Notes: generated by a model not told the origin, from the letters alone. DNA of 64,000 nucleotides from Pontederia crassipes (GCA_030549335.1 CM060195.1:5797001-5861000); one strand, 5' to 3'. Positions 1 to 11,188 are shown, numbered from the stretch's first letter. Numbers and translations are program-made.

Positions 1-400
1 TGTACAATTTCTTCCTCAGAAATAACTTGTTAACCAACGACTTACTTTGATATAGGGATTCCAACTTTCTCCACAGATCTCTGGCAGTAGGTTCACCCAT
101 CACATTCGTAAGAATTGAATCCGCGAGACACAGCCGAATCAAACCCTTCGCCTTTCTATCAATCCGATCCCACTCTTCGATCGCCTTTGGATCTGCCTGA
201 CTGGAGGAGGCCTCGTCCGCGACCTTCGCCGCCTTCATGCCTGGTCTCTCCTTCTCGATTGCCGTCCAAAGATCTCGATCACAAAGGAGATCCTCCATCT
301 TCATCTTCCAGAGATCAAACCGTGTTCCATCAAATTTTTCTATCTCGATTCGCGACCCTCCTGACATCTCGAATAAACCCTAATTCCTTGAACAACCTGT

Positions 401-412
401 GCTCTGATACCA
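401..412 (-). other. Retrotransposon primer-binding site (initiator Met tRNA)
   Basis: On the minus strand this reads TGGTATCAGAGC, the standard plant copia primer site complementary to the initiator methionine tRNA 3' end. It lies two bases inside the LTR edge at 415. Confidence 0.85.
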
Positions 413-414
413 AT

Positions 415-849
415 TGATGGGAAAATCCGAGAACAAGGAGAGAAGATCGCAGAGAGATTGCAGAAAAATAGAGGAGACACACAAAATTTACCCAGGTTCA
501 CCCTTGAGATGAGGGCTACGTCCTGCAAAGAGGTTCCACTATATGTTTAGGTTTACAGCCGTCACACTAAATTACATCAGAAAATTAGGCTATTAATAGC
601 CTCTCCAAATTGGGTTTAAAACCCAAACAAACAGAGAAAAAACCTAATCCGAACCACACGGGCCGGCTAAACAAAAGCCCAATCCGAATCGAGCGGGACC
701 GCCGTCAGGGGGCGGGGCCCCCCGAACCCTCCCTTTCATTCATACGCCAGCAATACTGTTAATTGGGTAATACTCAGATTCCCCTAAGCTCACGTGGGCG
801 AACCCGGTGTGAGAAACAAGGGGCCCTGAAGTATTCACCAACTCTAACA
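415..849 (-). repeat. Copia LTR (435 bp)
   Basis: Begins TGATGG and ends TAACA on the + strand, with TG and CA termini. It matches the LTRs at 24063-24466 and 28538-28957, and is the longest of the three. It contains both the short segment missing from the first and the one missing from the second. Confidence 0.85.
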
Positions 850-1892
850 TGATGAATGAGCGCTATGTGACTTACTAGAAGTATGCAAGGTACATAGGGT
901 ACAAATGAATATTCAATAAAATGCATTGTTCGATACCAAGTCGATGGTACATTTTCAATTGAATAAAGATAAAGGAAATATGTTGCCAAGAGTTATATAC
1001 TCACTTAGCCAAGACTCACTTTTTAGATAATATATTCTCTGAATAATAAGTATTCATAGAGAATGATGATCTTAACAATGGTCACATATAAGGATTTAAA
1101 ATTATTTCAATTTGTTTATTTTGTTCAATGAAGAATTGAGTAAATTAATATGTGATGACTTGATAGTTTTAGGTGAAAGAATTTGATAAATAATGTGTAT
1201 AAGAAAATTATGCCTTAAAGACATTATAAAGCACCAATGATGGACTTTCAATTATAATTCTCTAAAATGACATTAATAATATGTTAACAAATTTGGATTA
1301 TTGTGTCTGTATCAAAATATTAGGAGCAACCTTGTGATAATGTATGCATAGGAGTATAACATGTTGGTCACTGAAAATGATGTCATAGGACATATAATGA
1401 AAAGTTAGTAAGGAATTTGAAATGAAAAATATATACGGAGTGAGCAATGCTTTTAATATTCAAATGACTTAAATTAAGAATTCAAGAACATTAAGTTTGA
1501 GCCACTAATAATATTTAAATAATATATTATTGATATTTGGAATACAAATGACATTTCAGTAAATATATCACTTGTGATTAAAAAATAACTCAGCGAAAAA
1601 ATGGACAATAAAGGCTAAATGTTTTAATTCATAAGAGGTAAAAGTTTGATGTATGCAATATTACGTACAAAGTATACTTTCACTTATATAGTGAGTATGA
1701 TTAAAAAAAATTTAATATAATCCTTAAATGACAAATTGAAAAAAATAATTAAGAATTAAAAATAGAAATAAAAGTATAATGGAGATTAATATACATAAAC
1801 TAACACATTTGAGAATATAATATATTTTAATGTGAATTTTGAAAAGAATAAATTGATTAAAAGTTTATATCAAATTGTTTATTAATGTTTGA
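850..1892. repeat. AT-rich flank, first copy of the A/B segmental duplication
   Basis: About 1 kb without a gene. It aligns along its whole length with 30930-31935 with many substitutions and small indels (for example the shared stretch around ATTCAATAAAATG). It is the 3' flank of the malectin-LRR gene of copy A. I see no coding potential or RNA gene. Confidence 0.75.
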
Positions 1893-1897
1893 TGGTG

Positions 1898-2371
1898 GTA
1901 GGGGTAACCCGACCCGTGAACAAACCCGACCCGACCCGACCAAATTTGTCGGGTCGGGTCGGGTCCAGAGGATTTGGGGGCGGGTCGGGTGGTCGGGTTA
2001 CTCGACCACCCAATTTTCTTTTTTTTAAAATTATTTTGTTATTGTTTTTATATTTATTTAATATAAAAAATATTAGTTAATATTTATTTTAAAGCATAAA
2101 ATAAAGTTTTAAACAATTTAATATTATTTATGCACTTATAATATTTTTATTTTATTTTTTTAAAATTTTAAATCAAATATAAGCTTAAATTTAAATAAAA
2201 AATAAAATATCGGATCAATCGGGTCGGGTCGGGTCAACTCGGGTTGAAAAATTTCAACCCGTACCCGACCCGTCGGGTCAAGTTCGGGTTCGACCTAACC
2301 ACCGATCCGACCCGATCCAAACTGATTTGGGTCGGGTCGGGTCATTGGGTTCGTGAGTCGACCCGACCCGC
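1898..2371. mobile_element. GGGTCGGGT-rich MITE-like insertion
   Basis: About 474 bp are present in copy A and absent at the equivalent site of copy B (31930-31945). The ends are rich in GGGTCGGGTC repeats in opposite orientations, and the middle is AT-rich and non-coding. TGGTG flanks both sides (1893-1897 and 2372-2376), and an imperfect 8-bp duplication (GATGGTGG against GCTGGTGA) is also possible. The left end, TAGGGGTAAC, resembles many hAT-type MITEs, but the right end is not a clean inverted repeat, so the superfamily is tentative. Confidence 0.65.
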
Positions 2372-2480
2372 TGGTGAAGTTATTTTTTAAAATTACAAAG
2401 ATCAAGAATGTGTACATTTTTTTCTTCTTATAAGCCACGCACACTTCTTTTTCTTCCATTTCTCGTCATGATCACATTCT

Positions 2481-2482
<2 letters not shown>

Positions 2483-2533
<51 letters not shown>
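2483..2533. repeat. (TA)n microsatellite
   Basis: About 25 uninterrupted TA dinucleotides, missing from the matching place in copy B. Confidence 0.95.
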
Positions 2534-2536
<3 letters not shown>

Positions 2537-2788
2537 CATAAGCCTAATAGAAATAAGGCAAAAAGCTGTATCCTTAAAAAAAATGTATTTTCAATCATTT
2601 TATTACATTCAATTTTTAAAAAGAAAAAGTCTTAGTCATTACATCGTTTTCTATTCAAATGCTAAATTTGGTGTCACATGACATTCTTTTTTTACCCATT
2701 ATTAAAGTATATTTCCAAGTTCTATTACTCCACAAAAATTACAAATTACTTCTTCACTCGTGACAATCAATGAAATTTTTTATGTTCA

Positions 2789-5536
2789 TCAGGGCAAATG
2801 ACCAAATACTTCTTCAAATGGGCATTGGCGTCTGTTCATTCGATAACTCAGAGCTTGTTCATCTTCACCAGCGTTCCTCTGTTCCATGAACGCCTGAACC
2901 TGTTGCTGCATCAAATCTGCCATCTCCGACGCCATCTGCCTCTCGATCTCCACCCTGTAATCTTCACCACTCGCTTGCTGCTGAGCCTGCACGCCGTACG
3001 TGGGCGCTGCTTGAGCAGGAGCACCGGGCTTGCTGCCATAGCCGCCATTGACCCCTGCACATAATAATATGGTGTCAGATCATGTATGCGAGCCTGTTCC
3101 AACATGGACAAAATTGATCAGTACCCGTGCCGATTGGAGCTGTGGCTTGCGCCCTTCTATTGTTCTGAAAGAAGAGCACAACAGCTACTGCAACACAGAA
3201 CAAGAATGAGAAAGGAAGAGTGAGGGCGAGCACCAGCCCTGTCTTGCTGCTTTTCTTCTTGCCACTGGATGGCAAGGTCGATGAGCCCCGAGAAGAACTC
3301 TGACATGATCGGTCAGTGCACAAATCTGCGTTCCCGGAGACACTGGATGAAGAGAGAGAGAGAGAGAACAAAAGGGAATCGATGAGCAACATCATACAGT
3401 CAAACAACAAAGAATGGATTCATGGAGCAAGTCTAAACAGATTAACATATCAAGAAATCCACCGAAGCTTACTCCAATTTGAGCTTAGAATTTTGTGTCA
3501 GGGAGGAGGGAACAGCTCCGCTGAAGCTGTTATCAGCTAAGTTCCTGTAAATTTTTTCATAAAGCATTACTTGCTTTGTCTGCAACAAAAGTTTAAAAAA
3601 ACAGCTCGACTCGAGAATTCAAATGCATAATGTAACTTTGAGCACTCACAGCTCTTGCAGGTTTGGGAGTTTGCCAAGGAAATCTGGAATTTCTCCATTG
3701 AGGCTGTTGTTTTGCAAGTCTCTGTCGCACAGCAGCAACAGCAAGTCAGCAACTTAATTGAAGTAAAAAAGAAAATGATCACCTAAAAGTTGTCTTGCAC
3801 CATTATTGTACTCACATAGTTTCCAAAGCATCCAACGCACTGAAGTCAGGGAGCAAGCCAGACAACCCAAAGCCAGAAAGATATCTGTGTTCAGAATCCA
3901 GTGAAGCAAGTCAGTAATCTGATCGACTCAGAAGCATGAGATCGTCTGATCACCAGCATCTAGGAATAGTTCAGAAATCTTAATGTCCAACTCACAGTGC
4001 AGTGATGCGAGGCACGTCACCGTCGCTGCAGTTCACCCATTCCCAGTTGTAGGACGCCGGAAGGCACGGATCGCCGGCCCAATCCTGCAGCACTTCGAAC
4101 TGCTGCTGGAGGAGACCAAGTGTTCCAACTGCACGCACGTCACAGCTCAACCAAAAGTCACATGGAGTAAAATGTAATTCTTGAAAGGACAAGAGCGCAC
4201 CATCGTTGGCATTGGTTCCGTTCTTGGGCGCGTCGCCAACGACGAACACTTCTATGGCGCTGATGACCGGAGGCAGAGTGGAGTCCGAAGTGACCTTCAA
4301 GGCGAAGGCCGTGCTCGAGTTCGCCAGGGCATCGCTCACCGTGAACTCGGACACTCCTCCGTAAGGCGGGAGGACGACGTCAGAGATGGGCGCCCCGTCC
4401 GCGTAGATCCTGAAGGAACGCTTGTCGGAGGAGCTCAGCTGGGTGACCTCCGTGAAGTAGAAGTTTATGTAGACGGGCACGTCAGACGCCGGGAGATTGG
4501 TGGCGAGCAAGATGGAGGCTGATGCGCTCGCTGGCGCGACAGCGGTCTGGAGCACCTTCTCAGGGGGAATGTCGTCTATGATGTTATCGATGAAGATCAA
4601 GTCGTTGACGAGCGTCGTCAACCCGTTTGCCACGACGCTCGGGTTCCAAATGCGATCATATCGATCATCCACAAACCTGCATCTCGCAGTTCGACCGCAT
4701 ACATACACGTACGTCAGGCTTTCAGAATCCCCGGAAAACTCGATATAAGATCATGGAAGCGCACGACACGATGAACATACCTGACAATTTGTTGAGCACC
4801 GAAGGCAACTCTTCTGCGCAAGAACAAGGCGTAGCTGGCGTTGACCCGGCCGTACATGTCCGCCTCCAGGCTCCGGATCTCGATGGCGGACACGAAGGGC
4901 AGCTGGTTCGGCTGGGTCTGCGCCACGCACACGCTCGTCGCGTCGCCGTTCACGACGTAGATCGCCTCGTACGTGACGGCTTGGTCCAGCGACGTGACCA
5001 CCGTCGCCCACTCGCTCCCGTCAATCTGCAGCGCGAAGCTCGGCGGCGAGGACTTGCCGTCATAGTTCCCGTAGTAGAAGCTGGCGCGGACGAGCGCCCG
5101 CCCGCCGCCGCTGACGGGGAGGTCGTAGCAGTTCTTCCTCCTCGACGAGTCGAAGGCCCTGAGCGTGGTCATGGCCCTCGACAGCGAGCCGGCAGCAGGG
5201 CTCTTGACCGCGACGCTCCGCCCGTGCTGTATGTAGAGGTCATCGCCCGTCCATGGGATGCCATTGTCGTCGGTGTACGTGTCCGACGACCCACAGTCTA
5301 TGCTATTAAACTCTGGAAAAAGCCACATATATGATTTGTAACTTTTAACTAAAGTTGACAGTAACTACAAAACTAATTAAAGATCTGAAGAATCCATGAA
5401 CACATGCATTAAAGTGTTGAGTATTACAGGAATTTGTCAACTTACCGGCCGCTATTGCAAAGGTGGAAATAAGATAGAGAATTGCAAATATTGCAAGAGA
5501 GAGATTGAGAGAACAATGTAGCTGCATGTTGGGCAT
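2789..5536 (-). CDS. Malectin-like/LRR transmembrane receptor-like protein, copy A
   Basis: Nine exons on the minus strand: 5536-5446, 5312-4781, 4676-4201, 4128-3996, 3884-3816, 3721-3650, 3544-3473, 3342-3125, 3054-2789. All introns are GT-AG, phases are consistent, and the product is 642 aa. A signal peptide (about 1-31) leads into a malectin-like extracellular domain (about 32-367) that opens EFNSIDCGSSDTY. A WAGDPC motif near 385 precedes about three LRRs (to about 485), then one membrane helix (about 517-540, GLVLALTLPFSFLFCVAV). A cytosolic tail of about 100 residues has a predicted helical stretch around VEIERQMASEMADLMQQQ. No kinase follows, so it is a receptor-like protein, similar in layout to Arabidopsis At1g25570 (from memory). 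Members of this class sit at the plasma membrane and are thought to bind glycans, but the ligand is unknown. The stop used in copy B is CGA here, adding 17 residues. Exons 2-4 are strongly GC-rich. Confidence 0.88.
4129..4200 (-). other. 72-nt exitron-like intron 3 of gene copy A
   Basis: GTGCGC donor and TGCAG acceptor flank 72 nt with no in-frame stop, so retention would insert 24 residues into the malectin-LRR junction. I treat it as an intron for two reasons. Removal gives the junction NANDVGTLG, which matches the usual malectin-to-LRR linker, and the same 72 nt in copy B (33790-33861) contain an in-frame TGA. Confidence 0.65.
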
Positions 5537-5567
5537 TGCCGCTGATAGGGAAGGAGAGCAGGCAGAA

Positions 5568-5580
5568 CAATATATATACG
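5568..5580 (-). promoter_or_regulatory. Likely TATA box of gene copy A
   Basis: CGTATATATATTG on the minus strand, about 40 nt upstream of the first ATG at 5536. This implies a leader of only about 10 nt, or use of the second in-frame ATG three codons later. Copy B has a weaker version (ACATACATATATTG) at 35255-35270. Confidence 0.5.
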
Positions 5581-6397
5581 TTGGGAAGATGCATCAAGCG
5601 TTGAGTTTAATTTGCAAGGGTTGACTGCTGACTTATGTAATCCATGCCATTGCTTTGCAGACAATTATGGCAAAAAACATGTATAAGATTTGAATTAAAT
5701 GGACACGAGAAGTCTCGTGCATTGTTATATTTGAGTAAGACATCATCTATATACCAACAATGTTGTGTGCAGATGACAATGTAAGTTGAATACGTTGGTT
5801 TAGTTTAATTCTCTTTCAATCGAATTAGATAAATATTGGCGACCCTAAGAAATGGTCACCTTGCACTGCAATTACAGATAAAGTTTCACGTCAATATTTT
5901 CTAAATAAACAATATTTGTTCAGGAATACGTATAAGTTTTTTTTTCTATGGGTCAAAGAAGGGATTAAGACTCTCCTGTGTAATATAAAGTGCTTGAAAA
6001 GGCAAAACAGGTGACTAATATGTTCTTTCTTAGAACATTAATTTGCTATCAGTTCGGAAGGCTAGAATTGTGACACAGCACAATTTTTTAAGTCTACATG
6101 CATGAAGACAAACGATCTTATTAATCAAATAAAGTGTATGCGGAATTGTTGGCGCCTTGTTTCTGCATAATGATCGAAGGTGCAGCATGATCTCGAATGC
6201 CATCATGCATTATCTGTTGGGACTACACTAAATAATCATACATACATGATACATGTACAGCTGGAAAAGAATCAACATGCATGTAAGCTAAATTAAGATC
6301 ATGTCCATATGGAGATGTCTTCTCAGTGTTTTTAATCCATATTCCACATATATATCTTGACTGAACAACACGATGACCCTCACGTCAAATGACCATT

Positions 6398-6398
<1 letters not shown>
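5581..6398. repeat. Upstream region of gene A, duplicated as 35275-36062
   Basis: No gene seen. It aligns with the region upstream of gene B, including the shared stretches near 5630 and 5950-6010. This is the probable promoter-containing flank of the malectin-LRR gene. Confidence 0.65.

Positions 6399-6437
<39 letters not shown>
6399..6437. repeat. (CT)n microsatellite
   Basis: About 19 CT repeats. Copy B has a CT tract at the same left junction (36063-36111), but continues on its right with sequence that copy A carries only after a second CT tract at 7239-7253. Confidence 0.95.
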
Positions 6438-6440
<3 letters not shown>

Positions 6441-7470
6441 ATGTTGTGGGCTGCATGTTTTCAGACATCGATGTCCACAATTCACATCCTTCGAAGAAGA
6501 CTAAGTACATACTGTTTTTTTTTCTTCCTAAATGCAATTGTCACCAAGTGAATTAATCAGAAAATTACAAGTAGAAACTTTTTTTTAACAGTACTCTCCG
6601 ATTTCAATTAAAAAATAGAATTAATCAAATGCTAATACTTTTGAACATGCATGTTGGAGAGTGGATATCCCAAAGAAGAAGTACTTAGAATTGTTTGAAG
6701 GTCCATAAAAAAATGACAAGTTAATAATATCAAAAGACTTCTTTTCTATTTGGAAATGGGAAGAGAATGAAAGGGAAGGGAAGGTAGAAGAAGTAAAAGA
6801 AAAAAAGGAGAAATTTAAATTCTAATTTGAGATAGGTTAATTTAGATTATTTGAAGAGAAAAATATATTAATATGTTCCTTTTTCTCCATTAAATTTGCA
6901 TCCAAATAAAGAAGATTTAATTTCAACTTCTCATTTTAATTCTTTTCCTTTAATCTAGAAAACATATACATAATCCCGAGATGGCAGGAAATAATATAAA
7001 TTATTGTATATATACACAAAATATTTGTTATTTTGCAATTCATCGCATTTGGTATTAACAAGTAGAGAGCAATGAGCATGACATATTAATTTCGTATGAG
7101 ACTATAATATGCTAAAACAACGTCTGATATTCAAAGTACTTGTTCTTCCGTTTGTCTTCGAAAAATGAAATTATCAACCGTAATCTACTCGTGATGATCG
7201 AGAGGTCAACACCGAGTTGTCCAAACGTATCAGACATCCTCTCTCTCTCTCTCCATTCTGATGCATGCAGGTAGAGGTGGAGCGCTTAGAAACGACGGCC
7301 GCCGAATTAAAAGGCGCCGTATATATCGATGTCCCCCGGCGGACACGAGAGGTCACTCGCGCGTCTACGCGTCAACGTACTAATTAAGATTTTTTTAATT
7401 AGCTTAATCATATTTATGGCAAGATTAGTTACTATTGTTTGAATTTAAGATTTTAGTTCGATTGGCTTTA

Positions 7471-7886
7471 GGGTATGTTTGGTTCAAATTTCATTAAAGA
7501 GAAGGGAATGTAAACAATGAGAAGAGAAAAGATGGAAAAGGAATGTAGGAGAATAAGGGTGAATTTTTACTCTGTTTGGTTCACATCATTAAAGGGAAGG
7601 GAAAAAAATAAATGTTAAGTGATAATTTCATTTGGACGATTCTATCCTTTATATATATACTTATATTTTTAATTTATATGGTTAAAATAGAAATAAGTGT
7701 TAAGTATCTCTTTCCCCTCCTTTTCACCCTGATTTGAGGGGGAAAGAATTGGAGGAGAATGAAGGGGAAAGGAGGGGACTTTCCCCTCCATTCCCCTCCA
7801 ACTTAATTCAAACAAACAAGGGGAATTGATTCACTTTCTTTCCCTTCTATTGATTTCCCTCCTTTCACTCCCAACCAAACAGAGCC
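7471..7886. mobile_element. Tourist-like (PIF/Harbinger) MITE, 416 bp
   Basis: The ends are GGGTATGTTTGGTT and, in reverse complement, GGCTCTGTTTGGTT, the typical Tourist/Harbinger terminal repeat. TTA is duplicated on both sides (7468-7470 and 7887-7889). The empty site GGCTTTAAGCAAGG is preserved at about 11822-11835 and 36327-36340, which fixes both element edges. It is non-coding. Confidence 0.9.
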
Positions 7887-8008
7887 TTAAGCAAGGTGCA
7901 CGGATGACCGATTGATTGAATTGTTAAAATTTTCTTTAAGGTTCGGATTTTAAACCAGTCATCTCATGAGTCTTTCAATTCTTAATATTTTTTAAGGATT
8001 TAATGCGC

Positions 8009-8397
8009 GTAAAGTCGGATCCCAATCCCATGCTCCCTCTTCCTCTTCTCTCTTTTTTTTTGTTCATTCCGTCGCGACGGCCTCTCCCCTTGTCGCCTTC
8101 TCCGCTCGCTTGCGATCATCGCCCCCTTCTTCCCTTCCCTCTCCCTCTCCCATGTGACCACCGTCCCTATTGACCTCCCCTCCCCCCTTAATGACGATGG
8201 GCTCGATAATGCGGGGGCTTGTCATGGATCTAGATCGATAGCGATAGCGCTCGTAGTCGATGACGGCACTCAACTCGTGGACAGTAGTGATTGATGGCGG
8301 CAATCGTGATCAGCAACGCAATTCTCTCTCTTTCTCTCACGCATGCCCTCTCCTCTCTCAAGTTGTCGACGCCATCGCCTTTTCTCCTATCTTCTCT
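8009..8397. mobile_element. Left part of a MULE-like element (A1 copy)
   Basis: Starts GTCGGATCCC and follows the same sequence as 15608-15990 of the fuller copy. It is cut off by the CACTA terminus at 8398. Internal GC-rich sequence reads as low-complexity Arg/Glu/Gly-rich frames on the minus strand with no recognised domain. Confidence 0.6.
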
Positions 8398-8439
8398 CAC
8401 TACAAGAAAATAGCCAATTACATACAGTTAGAACCGTTT

Positions 8440-8830
8440 GTAATTTACTGAGAACCGTCAGAAATGACATTTTTTGACGGATAGCGTCCGTGTGAAAATG
8501 ACGCATCGAAAATGATTTGCGACGATTATCTCAAAACCATCAAAATCTTCGACGGTCCAGCTGGCGGGCTCGGCCGTCGACCGATGAAGATTGAAGACGG
8601 TTTGAGCCGTCAATATGTATCGATGGTTTGAACTATCGATACTATCGACGATTTGAACTGTCGATACTATGGATGGTTCAAACCGTCGAAACTTTAAATC
8701 GACGGTTTAAGCCGTCGATAAAACTGTTGAGCTTCGACGGCTCAAACCGACGTTAACTTTTGACGGTTAAAACCGTCTATAATTTTGGACGGTTTAACGT
8801 CGATGATTATCGTCGGTTCTAACTGTCAGA
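8440..8830. repeat. CACTA subterminal repeat array
   Basis: More than ten variants of GACGGTTTGAACCGTCGATA-like half-sites in both orientations, close to the CACTA end. In this class such arrays bind the element-encoded regulatory protein. Confidence 0.7.
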
Positions 8831-8877
8831 ACAATTTAAAAAATATAAAAAAATTTGACACAAATTAAATGTCCAAA

Positions 8878-9016
8878 CACGTGAATACATCAAATGCTCA
8901 AATGTCAATAACAAATGCAGCATCATCAAATGCCCAACACAACACAAATGCAACATCATCAAATCCAAACACAATGTCCAACACAACATCATCAAATGTC
9001 CAACACAACACAAAGA
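8878..9016. repeat. Short degenerate tandem repeat (CACTA interior)
   Basis: A motif near AACACAACATCATCAAATG recurs about four times with variation. Confidence 0.7.
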
Positions 9017-9134
9017 AGCTATAGTTATACATCATCCTCGTCGTCGAATTCGCCATGCATCATGTCACGCGTCATTTTTTTATCTGTTTCTTCTGAGCTA
9101 ATAAATTACGATGCTCACGTTCTTCGAACTCTTT

Positions 9135-10320
9135 TCTGAGTCCCTACGTAACCTCTTGCCTAATCTCTTGCCTAATCAAGCCAAACATTTGTTGCATACT
9201 TTGACCAGAGGAACCTGACACCAATTTATGACCATATCCAATATCTGCACTACTAACAGATGATCCGAGGCTGTAAATGCGACCCTTCTTAATCGACGTG
9301 GTCCGTCCAAAGTTATCTTGGGGTTAGCGGTGTGGTCCCCTCCTGCGTGACTTGCGTAATGTGCTCGATTTCTCTTATTTTGTAACCCTCCTAAAATTAA
9401 AAAAAGACAAATAAACTATGTTATTCATAATGACGAATTTACTATCTTATAGATTTACTTGAAATTTTAAAAAAATAACATCAAATAGATTTACTTACAT
9501 GTCTCCCGAGCAAATGATGAAATTCATTTTTTATTTTTCTTCTAATGTGTTCGGAGAAATATTTCGTCCTGAATAGGTGGTCTACCCGTCTCTTTCTCCT
9601 GCAGTTAAAAATGTCAAATAACGTATAATATTTTGTCAACGCAATATTGAAAGACTTTATCATTTTTTCGCAATCGTGCTCGAGGATATACATCCACCCA
9701 AATGCAAGCATATTCCCTGGTCGGACTCTCGACTTATTTTCGCTTTTTCGCACTTTGATTTGTACTCATCGGTAGACCACTTTCGTAGCAATTCAATTCA
9801 AATAGCCTCAGGGATCTAATTGGGTCGTTCTCCTGTAGCTCGAGCTTCCGAAAGCATCGCGAATAATCTCTTTGAGCACCGAGAATTAAAAGCCTTCCAC
9901 ATTTGTTCCATATGCTCGAGATCCTACTGCACATCAATCTGCATGTACATAAAAGTAATTAAATGAGTATGAAGATAAATTTAAATGACCAAGTTGGCTT
10001 CTGAGAATACCTGGAATTCATTAAATAGCATCTGTTTCGTGTCATAAGGAACTTCCCTCCATGTAAGCCACGCATTAGTATACCTATGCCGTAGCACATT
10101 AGTAATTGCAGTAGCCGCGGGTTTCGACAGTACAAACATTTACAAATACGAAATTATAAAATCCGATGTATGAATCACAAAATGTAAACGTTTCGAAAGG
10201 CATAAAATAACACTTACCCTAAATTATCATATGGTTGTGCGTATGCTTTGTACACACGATTTGACGAGACTGCATCTGAGGGTTCCACAGAATCAGGAGC
10301 TCTAATGGGTTCTTTCAGCA
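9135..10320 (-). pseudogene. Decayed Ptta/En/Spm-family transposase (Transposase_24-like)
   Basis: The minus strand carries pieces such as WLTWREVPYDTKQMLFNEFQ (about 10015-10075) and LLRKWSTDEYKSKCEKAK (about 9725-9800). These fit the W-x-V-P and WSTPxYKAKS-type signatures of the plant Ptta/En/Spm transposase family carried by CACTA elements. A Gln-rich piece lies further 3' (about 9150-9240). Frameshifts, in-frame stops and possible introns separate the parts, so it is not expected to be functional. Confidence 0.65.
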
Positions 10321-11188
10321 ATTGTGTCTCTAGGTCCGCAATATCAGCGTGAGAGGAAGGAGCCGACGAGAGACTGTCGTTCAATTATGCGAATGACCAT
10401 GACTCATCTAGGTACTCCTTCTAAAGAAGTATTTCTAGGAACGACCTTTTCTTTTCCCTTATTTTTTTCTTTACCAAAACGAAACATCTAAATGATATAA
10501 AATTTAATGCACTTCGAATTTACAATTGATACAAAATTTTAAATTGACGATGTTTCGACCTGACGTTCGGCTACATCTTGTATCACATCTTCAGGAACGA
10601 AATTATAGGTATAACTCGAGAACTAATTTCTAATATTCGGAAGTGTTTATAAAAAATAGATAAATTAATTCACTTATTTTTATTTTATTTGTAAAATTGT
10701 GTTCATTATTTCAAACACTCACGAGATGGAAATGAATATGGAAATGCACCAAGTTAATTAATCACTTCCTAAACCCAATTATCACCAAGTGAATTAATCA
10801 GAAGATTACAAATAGAAGTTTTTTAACAGGACTCCCAGATTTCAATACAAAAATAGAATTAATCAAATACTAATAATTTTGAACATGCATGTTGGAGAGT
10901 GGACATCCCAAAGAAGAAGTACTTAGAATTATTTGTCCATAAAAAATGACAAGTTAATAATATCAAAAGACTTCTTTTCTATTTGGAAATTGGAATTAAG
11001 GGAATGAAAGAGAAGGGAAGGTAGAAGAAGTAAAAGGAAAAAAGGAGAAATTTAAATTCTGATTTGAGATAAATTAATTTAGATTATTTGAAGAGAAAAA
11101 GATATTAATATGTTTCTTTTTCTCCAAAATTTGCATCCAAATAATGAAGATTCAATTTCAACTTCTCACTTTCTTTTCCTTTAATCCA

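Larger units (their letters stand above)
1..849 (-). mobile_element. Ty1/copia element fragment: gag start, primer site and 5' LTR
   Basis: This is the 5' end of a copia element lying on the minus strand and running out of the left window edge. Positions 1-414 match the gag/leader region of the complete element at 28140-28537 almost base for base, and 415-849 matches its LTR. The next bases, from 850, belong to the duplicated flank. The gag start codon would be at 365-367, but the reading frame is only partly in the window. It is the same family as the element at 24063-28957. Confidence 0.9.
6523..8397. repeat. Internal duplication unit A1
   Basis: This stretch is repeated at 10765-11976 and, after an LTR insertion, from 15608. 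It contains short AT-rich spacer, a CT tract (7239-7253), a GC-rich stretch near 7270-7370, the Tourist-like MITE and the start of the MULE-like element. No convincing gene is present. Confidence 0.75.
8398..10764 (-). mobile_element. Truncated CACTA (En/Spm-type) transposon
   Basis: The left terminus is CACTACAAGAAAATAGCC. It is followed by a dense subterminal array (about 8440-8830) of short motifs built on GACGGTTTGAACCGTC, as expected of transposase-binding sites at CACTA ends. A decayed transposase-like region lies on the minus strand. No matching right terminus is visible before the A2 duplication begins near 10765, so the element is broken. The right limit is approximate. Confidence 0.75.

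Noticed and set aside
3992-4708. Uninterrupted 238-codon frame across exons 3-4 of gene A as proof of no intron
   Set aside because: Copy B has a TGA in the same 72 nt, and removal gives the expected domain junction. I kept it as an intron that may sometimes be retained.
8064-8303. 79-codon Arg/Gly-rich minus-strand frame
   Set aside because: The same MULE-like interior in the A1 copy, truncated by the CACTA element.
8878-9016. Possible CRISPR-like array of repeats
   Set aside because: A degenerate tandem repeat without regular spacers, and the DNA is a plant nuclear genome.
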